Assembly: GCA_023213395.1 (NCBI GenBank)
Contig: CM041465.1
Location: 214,341,741 to 214,405,740 of the forward strand
Length of the DNA stretch: 64,000 bases
Origin: Cycas panzhihuaensis
Lineage: Eukaryota; Cycadophyta
Reading direction: 5' to 3'
The notes beneath the pieces were generated by a model. The model did not search any database, was not told the origin of the DNA, and worked only from the letters and a program-made list of their open reading frames with translations. Made by a program: the position numbers and the translations under genes. Numbering within the stretch: position 1 is the first letter of the stretch; each line of letters opens with the position of its first letter. Below, in pieces: positions 24,005 to 35,195 of the stretch.

Positions 24005-24364
24005 TGTTAGATATTAATGTTTATTTTATAGTTCATAACCTTAAGTTATTAACCCCCCTTTTAATATTTTATATTATATTAATGTAGGATTATTTTATGA
24101 TTTGTTAGTGATGAGTCAATAGAGGTTATGATTCTCACCTCATACACATTACATTAGGTAGGATTAATATTCTTTTTATTGTTATATATAGTTACTTATA
24201 GGTCATTTTCTAAAATAGAAGATCAAGAAGTAAAGATTATTAAGTCAGATTGTAATATGAGACATTTATTTAATAGAGATTATATCAAATATTAGAATTA
24301 ATTTCTAATATTTTGATGGTTAATCTTATCAATTATTAGATCCATTGTATGCCTTACTATAACA
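24005..24364 (+). repeat. Element D 3' LTR
   Basis: 360 bp, partner of 17591-17950, ending TTACTATAACA. Confidence 0.92.
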
Positions 24365-25980
24365 TAAGGCTAACAATCTAGTCTCCTAATAAGGTGAAGA
24401 TACAAAGGCAAGATAAGATTATAGATTGAGAAACTTGGCTAGTCACAAGGCATCTTCACTTGACTCAACTTAGTAAAGTCACTATTATAGAAGACCTCAT
24501 GTTCTTATCTATATCAAGGAGGGTCAAATTATTGGTAAGTAACTATTTCCAAATGTTAGTAGCCATAACATTATCATGTAATATAACTCTCATCCATAAC
24601 ACTAAGAATAACGTTAAAACAAAATAAAAATCAATTAGAGAAGGGGAAATACATTTTTAAAGATAACATAAATATGAGTTTTCTAGAGGTGATAAATGAT
24701 TTATATATGAAGAATATAAAATCATGAAAACCCATGTCAAGTACATCAAGAATCCCAAATGAAATGATAAAAAGGTCAAATAATTAAAACTAAATAATAG
24801 AAGTATATGATTGAACTTCTAATTAAATCACTTATATATATAAACTAATCAAAATTGTCTTTAAGATTCTTATTCTCCTATAAATAAATGACATATAATT
24901 TTATCTCATGTAAATCATCAATCAAACATATAACATAAACTCACAATTGGCATGCAAGCATGAGCTTATTCATACAATTGATTAGAGAGCTAAATAAAAG
25001 CATAGCAAGATTTCACTATTTAAGTAATGGCATGAACCATGAGTTTATCAAGTTCACTCTATTTATTTTAAGAGGAAATAACAATGAATCATATAAAATC
25101 TATTATTCTAAATCTTTTCTATTCATGCATCTTATTTATAAGAAAGGAGAAATCAAGCAAAGAATCAAGGAGTAATATCAAATAGCCATAAAAATCCTCT
25201 ATACAAGTGATGATTTTTATGCTTGAGGATAGTAATCTTCCTTTAAGTAACCAAACTTTCACCAATTCTTTCCTTTAAAACAAGCATCAAAGAAGAAGAA
25301 ACTAAGAAAAGATCAAAAAACTACCATTAAGGAGAAGGGGATAAGGCAAAAGACTCTTGGGAAATTTAGGTTACTATAGATAATGGGAAGGACTAGTTAT
25401 GTATTAAGATGAAGAGGAAGATCTCTCTTCATAATAGATAACTCCTTTTATTTCCATAAAGGTCTAATCTTTCATCTAAGGTTTGCCCAAGGAAAAAATA
25501 GAATCACAAGCAATACTAAAATAAAATATGGAAGAAAGCATAACCTAAACACAAAATCATCAAGAAAGTCTTAGAAAGTATACAAGAATGGCAAAATAGC
25601 ATTACTAGACTTCTTGAAAGAGTATTAGAGTCCTAAACCAAATTTTGCAATAGATAAAATACTTTAATAGGCCTTAGAAAGTTAGATTACGATAGTATAG
25701 ATCAGGTTTTTAGAGCTCCAAGTTTCTTTCCCTCTTGATTCTTACTTCTTTTCTCTAAAAAGATGTAACTACCAAAACTCATAATCATACAATCATTACC
25801 CTCCATCTCATCTCTAAGGGTTTTGAGGGGCTTTTAGGAACCATTACCCTCCATTCTTTCAAAAGAATCAAAAAGTAAAACAGATACTCAGACTTTCTCA
25901 TAACTTAAAATATAATAACACCAATAAGTGTGTATACACCTAAATATAATCAAAACTAAAAGAGAAACATTTAACCATAA
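24365..25980. other. AT-rich interval, nothing recognised
   Basis: No gene or repeat boundary supported. The short plus-strand frame 24960-25175 shows no recognisable motif. Confidence 0.5.
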
Positions 25981-26612
25981 ATAATCCATTAATTCTTACT
26001 ATGATAGGGGATATAAAAAGGGGGCATGCTAATCAAGGATAAGAGTCACTTAATCATAAAAATTATAAAATACACATCATAAAATAATGTATAAATCATG
26101 AGAAATAATGTATATTATATAGGATATATCATATACATCCTAGATCCCCTTCATAAAAAGGGAATCATTTGTCCATAATAATACACCTGTATCCCCCTTT
26201 TTTAGGGGATGATAACATCATTAAGTATCAAGGCTATCGAGAGCTACCCTAACCTTCCTCTACCTATTATCCATGAGTATGAGATCCCTCTCCCCTTTAT
26301 ATGGTATCATGTCCTTACTATATACCCTAGCTAGTTAATGGGGTAACCCAACCACTTACTTGTAAGATGGACATCCTCCATAGATGTCACCTCTTGTTAT
26401 CTATATCCTTGAGATACGTCTCAAGGCCCCTCAGCTAGAGTAGCTAACTAACCTTATAACTTTGCCTCATGAGTAGTCAGCTATCCATATAACTCAGCCT
26501 CTCACATGGCCATATAGTCTTCTAATGCTCTATATATATATGTGGTCCCAATGGCATGTGCAAAATGTTATGTGTGTAGACCCAAAAACTCTAGATCATT
26601 AACCTACCGCAT

Positions 26613-26625
26613 TGGTGACTCCCCT
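26613..26625 (+). other. Candidate gypsy-type primer binding site
   Basis: TGGTGACTCCCCT resembles the TGGCGACTC-type PBS known from plant Tat/Ogre-like gypsy elements, with a C-to-T change. Confidence 0.5.
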
Positions 26626-26800
26626 AGTCTATATATGAAAGGTAGTAGTCCATCAAAGGTCCATCTCATAAAGGCCCCATCCAATCCATCTTCATCTATA
26701 AATGATAGATAAAAAATGAGCCAATCATCTCATCATTAAAAAAGTAATCATATATTTGTAAAGCTTAATCACTTAAATTCAAAACATTAAATAAAATAAC

Positions 26801-27900
26801 ATGTCTACTGTCTACTACATGTGTACTTATGGATACTCCTATAGCCACTCTCAACTTTGTAATCTCCTCAACCCTTTGGTAGTCTCTCCACCAACCCTAT
26901 CCCCTTCTATATCACCTCCCTTAGTCATAAGTGGCTCATTGGCTCCACCTCCTCTTTTAAGAGATCTCTCTCCCTCCATGCTTCCACCATCATTATTCTT
27001 ATGAATTCCCTTTCCCCCACACCTTCTAGCGGAGGGGATAGTGCTCCTCAAACCATACCTATAGTTATATCTCCCTTGTCATATGACCATGGGGGTATCC
27101 CCTCATAAGGATTTATAACCCACTAATTATGAGTCATCTTATCCAATCTAGGGCTATGTGGTGTATGAGCTCATCCCTCCCCATACACATGAGCTCTCAT
27201 ATGCCACTAGTTCATGATTAAATTTATAATTATTAGCTTACTTGGTGTCCCTATTGGCTGGGTTAATGGAATATAATTATATAACTAGCACAGTAGGATA
27301 GATGTGTATGAGAATCCACCCTCACTATTTTGATGAATACAAGACAACTATTAATGCATATCATCTAATACATATCCTTCCTAATTGTATTACACTCCCA
27401 ACTCACACTTACAAACCACTCTAACCCATTGAGCTAGTAAACTCATAAAATTTTGAGTTTGTACTAATCAAAATAAGATGATCAATACAATGATCTTTCT
27501 AACCATGGGAACATATCTAGCTCATTTGAAGGCTATAACACTAACTCCATGATGTCCTATATGTCCAACCTCCCATTTATATACTAACTAACTATAGATT
27601 ACTCATCCTCCTCTATCACTCTTAGTGGAGCCACACTCTATCCTCACTAGGAGATTCCAAGAATCCTCCCTACTTCCCTCACTCTGAGCCATAAGTCTTC
27701 CAATACTCTAAATTAGAAGACATTCTCTCAAGGAACCTAATGACTAACTAAATCCTATAGGATGCATATCTCTATAACTAACTAAACTGACCTACTCAAT
27801 TATGTTAGCCTACATCAATGAAGAGTTTGTTTCTCTATCAATGTTAGTTGGTCAAGCATGGTATCTAATCCAAGCCCCTCATTCTCCCAAGTGTTAATAC
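26801..27900 (+). pseudogene. Pro-rich gag-leader remnant of fragment I
   Basis: The open piece 26801-27004 is Pro/Ser/Leu-rich (SPPTLSPSISPPLVISGS). Broken frames continue for about 900 bases. There is no conserved gag motif that I can name, so the assignment rests on position after the PBS and on similarity in composition to the gag start of element H. Confidence 0.35.
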
Positions 27901-28388
27901 AATCTAGTCTTTGCCACAAAATTCAAACAATGATATTAGTAATAAAGATAACTATTAAAATTTTTTAATCAATTTCAAACTTTTTATTAATCATATTTTC
28001 CAATTAAAAAATATGACCTCCATTTCAAAAACATAATCTCCCTCTAAAAAATATAACCTTCATTTGAAAAATGTGCCATCTAAAACACTCAATCTCACAT
28101 TGAAAAATACAATCAATTTAATACTAAAAATGTGACCAATTCTATTGGTCATGTTTTTCATCTATAAGATTACATTTTCTAATCTGAGATGATATTTTCT
28201 AGTTGTAAACTCATATTTTTCAAACTAAAGTTTACATTTTTGAATGAGAAGCCATAAAAAAAAAAAGACTTTAAAACTCATTAAGTATCATATTTGTCAA
28301 GCCATCTCATTATCTTAGACTTCTTGCATGTCTTTGCCTAAGAAACTAATGGTTAGATTTCTCACAAACACTAAAATACATCTTTAAC
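27901..28388. other. AT-rich interval with motif array
   Basis: Mostly the second AAAATATGACC-type array; no gene seen. Confidence 0.5.
28000..28260. repeat. Degenerate AAAATATGACC motif array, copy 2
   Basis: Forward motif copies (AAAAAATATGACCTCCATT, AAAAAATATAACCTTCATT, AAAAATGTGACCAATT) occupy the left half. Inverted copies (TTGGTCATGTTTTTC, CTCATATTTTTC, TTTACATTTTTG) occupy the right half, so the block could fold back on itself. Confidence 0.55.
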
Positions 28389-28789
28389 TATTAAAACTTT
28401 GTAATGACACCTTTATTTCTTTGTATTATATGTTAATTTTATGTACATTAGGTGTATTTTATACCTTAAGGCAACCCACATTGTAAATTTAATCTTGTTC
28501 TATAATCTAGTCAGGTCTATTGTGTGTGATGTTTAGTTGGCCAATTGTATCATTAGAAATATTGATGAGTTGCTTATAAATTAAGCCTCGCATCATTCCT
28601 TTGTATATTATTTTGAAGTATATATAAAAGATCTACCTAAATTGAGCCTCACATGGTGACCAATTCACCCATACACTTTGATTATCAGTTCTGCTCTTAT
28701 TCCTTACTTGTTCATTGTATTATTCTGATAGTATAGATTGATATTTGATTAGTAGCATATGATTTCTAGATCTTGGAATGTTTTTATCA
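28389..28789 (+). repeat. Element G 5' LTR (401 bp)
   Basis: Starts TATTAAAACTTTG (TG mutated to TA) and ends GTTTTTATCA. It matches the reverse complement of 28831-29213, apart from the final 18 bases. Confidence 0.88.
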
Positions 28790-28800
28790 TGGTATTAAAG
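28790..28800 (+). other. Primer binding site of element G
   Basis: TGGTATTAAAG directly follows the LTR and fits TGGTATCAGAG with C-to-T and G-to-A changes. Confidence 0.82.
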
Positions 28801-28830
28801 TTGCTACCATAGAATTCATCTCTTCATCTG
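28801..28830 (+). pseudogene. Start of element G gag, cut by the inversion
   Basis: Right after the PBS, ACCATAGAATTC looks like a start context with ATG mutated to ATA at 28809, followed by codons for EFISSS, then the inversion junction. It contains the 17-mer GAATTCATCTCTTCATC that recurs at 30688-30704. Confidence 0.5.
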
Positions 28831-29213
28831 TATCTAGAAATCTTGTGCTACTGATAAAATATTAAGTTATACTATTAAAATAATGTAATGAACAAGAAAA
28901 CAATAAGAGAAGAACTGATAATCAAAGTGCACTGGTGAATTGATCACCACATGAGACTCAATTTAAGTAGATCTTCTACATATACTTTAAGATAATGTAC
29001 AAAATAATGATATGAGGCTTAATTTATAAGTAACATATTAATATTTCCAATGATAAAATTGTCAACTAAGTGACACATACGACAAACCTGATCAAATTAC
29101 ACAATAAGATTAAATTTACAATGTGGGTCACCTTAAGGTGAAAAATACACCTAATATACATAAAATTAGCATTTAATACAAAGAAATGAAGGTGTTATTA
29201 CAAAGTTTTAACA
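28831..29213 (-). repeat. Element G 3' LTR, inverted and missing its last 18 bp
   Basis: On the minus strand it starts TGTTAAAACTTTG next to the purine tract and stops at a TCTAGATA motif. The missing end is at 30744-30761. Confidence 0.87.
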
Positions 29214-29228
29214 CCCTCCCTTAATATA
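29214..29228 (-). other. Polypurine tract of element G
   Basis: On the minus strand TTAAGGGAGGG immediately precedes the LTR start. Confidence 0.82.
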
Positions 29229-30743
29229 ATCTTCATTTCTTCTGATTCTAAGGTCATGTCAAAGCCACTCAAACTTCAGTTTATTAAGTGCTTTAGTGAA
29301 GATGCCTGCAACTTGGTCCTTAGTTGGTTGATAGCTAAGATCAACTTCTCTATTTTGAACATTCTTGTAGATAAAGTGATGATGGACATTAATGTGCTTG
29401 GTTCTAGTCTGTAATACAAGATTCTTTATCATCTTCAACATACTTTGATTATCATAGTAGAGGATGATAGGTATATGTTGTTAAAGTCCAAGCATCAGTA
29501 AGAATCCTCCTAAGCCAAATCCACTTAGTTGTAGCATGGATAACTAATTTGTATTTTTCTTTAGTGGAGAAAAGGATAATATTTAGCCTCTTCTTATAGC
29601 TTCGTGAGATTACAATTGAGTTCATGTTAAAGTAATAGCCTGAAGTTTAATGGCAAGTGTCTTAGTAATCGGCCTAATCAATAATTGTGTGTCCATTTAA
29701 GATAGAGAGCTAGTTTGGTTATATTCAAAGCTAAACTGATATGTGTCAAAGATGTATTTGAGAATCTTGGTAATATATTTCCAATGGGACACTTTAGGTT
29801 ATGACATATGACTAAAGTAGATCCCAATTACATATGAGATATCTGGATGAGTGTGAGTGAGATAGATAATGCTTCTAACTAACTACTAGTATAAAGTAGG
29901 ATTGAAAGACTTTCCTTATTCATCCAAGTTTAACTTGGTTCCTATTTTTGTAGGAATTGAAGCAAGCTTGCATTTTTTCATCCAAAATCTTTGTATGATC
30001 TCATTGGTATATTTCATTTAAATAAAAAAAATGTGGCCTAGTTCCTATCAAACTTCAATTCTAAGGAAGTAATATAACAACCTAAAATTTATCATCTCAA
30101 AGTTACTTTTCAATTCTAATTGAATCTAAGATATGCTTTCAGTATCATTACTAGTGATTACAAGATTATCCACATAGAAAATAATGACTGTGATCAAGTT
30201 ATCTCTAATCCAAATATATAGGTCTAGATCAGAGGGTGAACGATTGAATCTATAATGGTTAAGGAAGGTATTAATCTTTGCATACCAAGCACATGGTATT
30301 TATTTAAGTCCATATAGGGTTTTCTTGAGATTATATACTAAGTGTTCTTATCCTAGAATAACATAGTTAGGAGTTTGCTTTAAGAAAACCTCTTATGTGA
30401 GCTCTCCATTAAGGAAAGTTGTCTTCACATCCATTTGGTAGATAGGCCATTTGAATTGGGTTGTTAAGGACATAACCAAATGAAATGTGGTCATGTTAGC
30501 CACCAATGTAAAGGTCTCATCATAATCATTCCCTTCTTATTATTTGAAACCTCTTATTATAAGACAAGTTTTTTGACACTCAACAATGCCATCTTCATGG
30601 AATTTTATTTTATATATCCATATATAATCAATTACCTTCTTTCTAGGTGGCAATTTGGTTAGCTCCCAAGTGTTGTTTTTTATAATGGAATTCATCTCTT
30701 CATCCATACCTACTACCATAATCTTGAAAGATTTTCTAGATTT
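29229..30743 (-). pseudogene. Element G RT-RNase H (copia), broken, within the inverted segment
   Basis: RT begins near 30711 with MDEEMNSIIKNNTWELTKLP, continues with a QMDVKTTFLNGEL box near 30420 and a YVDD box changed to YVDN at 30176-30165. RNase H ends in the open piece 29441-29259, with RTKHINVHHHFI and PTKDQVAGIFTKAL, the usual copia C-terminus. Protease and integrase do not occur on either side, so the copy was already a deletion derivative. Several stops disable it. Confidence 0.88.
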
Positions 30744-30761
30744 TAGAAGGTTTTTATCACT
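30744..30761 (+). repeat. Detached 18-bp 3' LTR end of element G
   Basis: The last 18 bases match the last 18 of the 28389-28789 LTR except at a few positions (both end GGTTTTTATCA or TGTTTTTATCA). They are preceded by GATTTTCTAGAT, the inverted counterpart of the ATCTAGAAATC at 28832. This is the right border of the element. Confidence 0.75.
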
Positions 30762-32580
30762 AATAGACTCTTACTTTCAACTCTCATAAATCATAACTAA
30801 ATCCTTTTTCTACCTAAAGAATAATATAAACCCTACCTCCTCAATTCATGTCCATTCTAAAGAGCTTTAATTCATCACTAAAGAACCCCCAAGTAAGTTT
30901 TTCATTAATTTTTGACTAACATCAATCCTAAACTTGCCCCTTCTTAAGTCAATGAATCTCTCATTCACTAATATGATCTCTTAGTTATGCTTTTGTAGGC
31001 CCCATTTTGGCCCAAAAATGAGCTTCTTTGAGTATGGCCTTATTATAGTTGATAAGACTTATTTTGCCTAAGCATCACATCTTACATCATCTCGACTGCC
31101 CATGTAGATTAGGTTATATTACTTACCTTCTAAAGTCTTATAATCTCACCCTAGATATATGAGTTGGTCATTAGAGAGGTAAAACTATGGTGATCAATTC
31201 TCTAAAAGTCAACCATTGAAGAGGCAAAACTATTTTGGGTCCTAAAGCCTTTGAAAATCAACCACTAATGAGAAACAAACTATGGCGGGTATACATAGGA
31301 CCTTTTTATTTCACTTGATAAATACAAATGCTAAGAAAACATAAAATATTAAAAATAAAAGATATAATAATAGTGGTTTCTTTCTAAATAGTTACTCTAG
31401 ATAGATAGGCATATGTAAGCCATGCTAGCATGACTAGTTTCACTCATTTCATTTATCTTTCTTTAATTATAACCATTCTTATCTATGTCTAAATAACACA
31501 ATGAGTATCCTAGTTAACCCAAGCTCCTAGACAACTTGGTGTTAATAAGGTTGGCAATGTTCACCATCTTACTTCATCTCATTCATAGAGCTTTGTTGTT
31601 AAGGGGATAAATGTTTAAATTAACTATGCCTTCTTCTAACATTGGCCATGTCTCTTACCTTGTTGTTTATTGTTTGACTTTGATTCCTTCATTACATGAT
31701 AATTTAGTGACTGCTAGGCATTATGATCAAATGGATTCATATTGATCATATATATGCTTGATTTATACTACTAATGATGCAAAGATCATAACTGTGTCCA
31801 TCATTTTTAAGCCTTCTCTAATAGTCCCAATCATTCTTTCTTACCTATCCATTTCATGACTTAATGAGTTATCTTTTCTCTAATAATTAATTTTATAACT
31901 TAGCCAACCCTCTATTAAAGTGAGATATTACTTTCTAACATGTTTTCTTTTAAAAACTTTCTAAGTGTTTTTCAAAATCATCACTTTCCTCCTCTTTTTA
32001 TTGATTGTGTTTTTAAAGGAATGTTGTATTTTTCATGTTACTAAAAAAATATGACCACCTTCATAGAAATAAAAATATAAGCTTTATTTTGATCATGACT
32101 TTAGTATATTTTTTGTTTCTTGGTTATATTTTTTATTGTTGGTCACATTTTTTATCATTGGTTATATTTTTTATTTTTTACCATAAAAAAATATAATAAT
32201 GACTTACCATCAATTTTCACCATATGGATCTCAAATGTTATATAACCAAAACTTTCTTCTCCCATTGTTTTTACCTTTTTTTTTATATTTATTTTATATA
32301 AATAACACTTCATCCTCTCTTAGAAAACTAAGGGAATTGAAGTTAGAAGGAACAAAGATCAAGAAGAAGGATCTTAAAGATAACAAAGAACCCTCTCTTT
32401 CAACTCTTAACTAGGATCACTTGAAGATTCCTAGGAGTTGAATTTGAATCTTTTTGTTGAAGCATTTTGAGTTGTAGAGTTGAATCAAGTTATTTTTGTT
32501 CTTTTATTTTCTTCTCAAGCTTCTTCTCTCCCTCACTCGTCTCATCTCTTTTTCTAAGCCTCTTTTTCCAAGCCCTCATC
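30762..32580. other. AT-rich interval between elements G and F
   Basis: Nothing coding is supported. It includes the third AAAATATGACC-type array at 32035-32195. The 3' LTR of element F should lie here, but I could not find a matching partner to the right. Confidence 0.45.
32035..32195. repeat. Degenerate AAAATATGACC motif array, copy 3
   Basis: One forward copy (AAAAAAATATGACCACC) on the left is followed by inverted copies (TTGGTTATATTTTTTATTG, TTGGTCACATTTTTTATC, TTGGTTATATTTTTTATTT). Confidence 0.5.
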
Positions 32581-32589
32581 CTCATATAT

Positions 32590-32890
32590 TTACCTCACAT
32601 AGGTAACCTTGAGTTCCTTTAAGTGACTTGGCCTAAGTTCCTAGAACTACCCTAATAATCTTATAGGTTGTGTCCTCTATAAAAAATTGACCACTGCATA
32701 AGACATCATAAAACTCATTAAGTACTTTAATGGACTCTTGCTTCTTGAGGCATATCAATAGAATATTATTATAACTTCTTCTACATGACTATCCTTCCAT
32801 GACGACATAAGGCCTTGATCTCAATTTGAGAGATCTTCTCCTTTTCTTATCTAAACTTTTATGATAAACACTATTTTCTAAGTAAAAAAT
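32590..32890 (-). pseudogene. Element F integrase N-terminal region, truncated
   Basis: Minus-strand pieces read KRRRSLKLRSRPYVVMEG, a CRRSYNNILLICL run and LNEFYDVLCSGQF, the pattern of the gypsy integrase zinc region (basic run, H/Y...C, EFHDG.CGGHF). The following catalytic core is not found, so the copy is truncated or deleted here. Confidence 0.7.
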
Positions 32891-33049
32891 ATCATTGTAG
32901 GAAAAAGGATATCAAACTAACTAATAGAATCAACCTTAACCCCTTAAGTTAAGGTTAAGTTATTTACCTCATCATGGCTTTGATCAACTTTTTTCTCCAC
33001 TTCGTAATAGCTTCTTTGCTTATGTTTTAGAGATAATTCCATGTAGTCA

Positions 33050-34640
33050 TTGTCCTTTAATTAGATTGATAGGCTTAATTTCTAAATATACCTCCTAAAT
33101 TTTGGCCATCCACTTGACCCATCTACTTATAAGCTCTATTTAATTTAGTAATTCTTTCATTGGAGATTAAGTGACATAAGTTGTGGTGTGAATATATAGG
33201 ATGCATGGTCTAAAATCTTGCATTTGTTTCACTAAAGCATAGGCTTGCTTCTTTATAGGATTGTAGTTCAATTGATATTCTTTTAGAGATCTATTCATAA
33301 AGGATATAGGCTTCTCTCTACCCTCATCAACCTTTTGGACCAATATATCAACATAAGTAGCATCAATATAATAAGAATAAATAATAAAATCCTTATCAAA
33401 ATTAGGACTCATAAATGTTAAAGCTATTATTATACAATCCTTGACTTGATTGAATGTTGCTTTGGCTTTAGTTGTCCACTTGAAATCCACATTCTTCCTT
33501 AGTAGGGCATTAATCAAAAGGGTCACCCTTACAAAATCTGGTATGAACCTTCTAAGGAATTTTATCTTTCCAAATAAAGATTGGATACCTTTCTTGTTTG
33601 AAGGTAGAGGTAGTTCCTTTATCACCCTAAAAGTATCTAAGTTCATATATGCCATATTTCTTCACTACATACCTAATCAATTTACCTATTATGACCCCAA
33701 AAAAAGTCTTTTTATGATTTAGGGACATCCCAATTTCTGTATACCTCTAAAAACTAACTCTAAGATGCTTTATATGATCATACCTACATTTATAGAAGAC
33801 TAACATATCATCTAGGTAAACCATAATGATAACTGTAATCAAATATTTAAATGCTTAGTCCATTGCTCTTTCAAAAGTTGCTTCAACATTCATAAGACCA
33901 AATGGCATCTTCTTATTTACAAAGATGCCTTAGATAGTTGTGAAGGATATCTTGTGCAAGTCTTCCTCTACAACTAAAATTTGATTATGCTAAGAAAACT
34001 ATCTAAAAAAGACATGAACTTAGTACCTATAACTCTTTGTAAAACTTATTCCATCTAAGGCAATAGATAGTTGTCTATAATTAATGTAGCATTAAGGTTT
34101 CTAAAGTCTACACATAACTTGATATCACCATTCTTCTTTCTAACTAGAACATGGTTGGTAACCTAAGATGAAAATCTTATTGGAAAGATGATCTTAAAAT
34201 CTTTAAGTTTTTTATAATTTTCTCCCAATCAAAACGCTAATCTTGGCTTTTAGAGCCCTTTTCTTTCACCTAAATGGCTTGATTCCTTGACTCAAAGAAA
34301 TGTCATGCTATATAACCACAAGCTTGAAGCTTTTCAAGTCTTAGTATCACCATGCTAATATGTATATAAATTTTATACAAAGTTTAATCAATATTTTCTT
34401 CTCCTTATCTATATAATTGGACCTATGTATATCATTTGAGGGTCTTCATAGGTATTAAGATTAACTACAACAATTAGTTGCATAAATCTCTTTGATAATT
34501 CCTCTTGGATATCTCATTTATTTTGAACATCCTTAGCATAAAAAATGGATTATAATTTTAGTACCCTCTTAGGTATTGTATTTATTTTGGGCTAAACTAG
34601 GTTAAAATCAAGATCCATATATTCTTTTAGTTTGTCAGTA
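33050..34640 (-). pseudogene. Element F RT and RT-linked RNase H (gypsy), broken
   Basis: RT shows an LCVDFRNLNATLIIDNYLLP run near 34110, a YLDD box at 33818-33807 and the thumb LFGKIKFLRRFIPDFV. The open piece 33655-33167 continues through PNFDKDFIIYSYYIDA, the RNase H opening, and KPISFMNRSLKEYQLNY. A tether remnant (VKWMAKI, then LEIKP) follows to about 33050. Stops and shifts break RT upstream of 33660. Confidence 0.9.
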
Positions 34641-34859
34641 TCCTAGCCTTCCTCATTGGGCAACTTTAAAGTTATAAAGTCTACCTTCCCTTATAAGAAG
34701 TCTACTATATATTCTTCACTATCAAAAACTTGCCAATATTTAACATTGTTTGGGATTAAAGGCCTACTAATTACCTCTCTAAATTACTTCTTATTCCAAG
34801 ACTGATGTAAAATATCAAGAAGAGAGGTAACAACTACTAATAAGTTTACCAACCTTTTA

Positions 34860-35195
34860 CGATCTTTTGATACATGCTTTATGCTTACAACATCAAACTA
34901 TTCAAGTATGTCCCATATTTTCTACTTGTATGCTTTAAGCTTATTGCATTTAATGAGGTAAAAGTTTTTTACTTGATTGATAATTAATTCAAAGTCTCCT
35001 TTGATCTTTAATAATTTAATTTTCAAATCAATGGTTGTTGATAACCCTAAAACTAGAGCCTCATACTCTATAGTATACTATTATTGTTAAATAATATCTT
35101 GAATGAAAATGCAAATGATTTATCATCTAGAGCTTCAATGACAATACCTACTCTTTCTTACCACTTTGATCTAGCTCCATCAAATGACATTTCCC
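34860..35195 (-). pseudogene. Element F additional RNase H domain (RVT_3 type), upstream of RT
   Basis: The minus strand reads WEMSFDGARSKW near 35195, then VGIVIEALDDKSFAFSFKI. After a one-base frame shift near 35075 it reads IEYEALVLGLSTTIDLKIKL and IKGDFELIINQVKNFYLIKC. This is the RNase HI fold with its D (FDGA), E (EYEA) and D (GDFEL) positions kept. It lies between protease (35697-35353) and RT, separate from the RT-linked RNase H. Similar extra RNase H domains are known from plant Ty3/gypsy elements; the upstream position is the notable point. Confidence 0.85.

Larger units (their letters stand above)
17591..24364 (+). mobile_element. Element D: Ty1/copia LTR retrotransposon, strongly decayed
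   Basis: Two 360-bp LTRs (17591-17950, 24005-24364) flank copia-type gag, PR, IN, RT and RH remnants on the plus strand. Flanking 5-mers are caagg and taagg, a target-site duplication with one C/T change. At 6774 bp it is longer than typical copia elements because about 1.9 kb lies between the PBS and gag. It has no open run above about 65 residues, so it looks older than A, B or J. Confidence 0.92.
26000..27900 (+). mobile_element. Fragment I: 5' end of a Ty3/gypsy-like element
   Basis: A PBS-like sequence follows a CA at 26610-26611 (TGGTGACTCCCCT at 26613). The roughly 600 bases before it would then be the 5' LTR, whose left border I cannot place. Downstream lies a Pro/Ser-rich, gag-leader-like reading frame (26801-27004 and further broken pieces to about 27900) resembling in style the Pro-rich gag start of element H. 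No pol domain follows before element G, so this is a truncated 5' part. Element type is inferred from the PBS form and composition only. Confidence 0.45.
28389..30761. mobile_element. Element G: short copia derivative with an inverted interior
   Basis: A plus-strand LTR (28389-28789) and PBS are followed after 30 bases by a minus-strand LTR (28831-29213), then a purine tract, RNase H and RT all on the minus strand. The minus LTR lacks exactly the last 18 bp of the 401-bp LTR. Those 18 bp, in plus orientation and slightly mutated, lie at 30744-30761. The simplest reading is one inserted element in which 28831-30743 was inverted. Flanking 5-mers are ttaac and ctaat, matching at three positions and differing by two C/T transitions. 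Gag, protease and integrase are absent. Confidence 0.82.
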
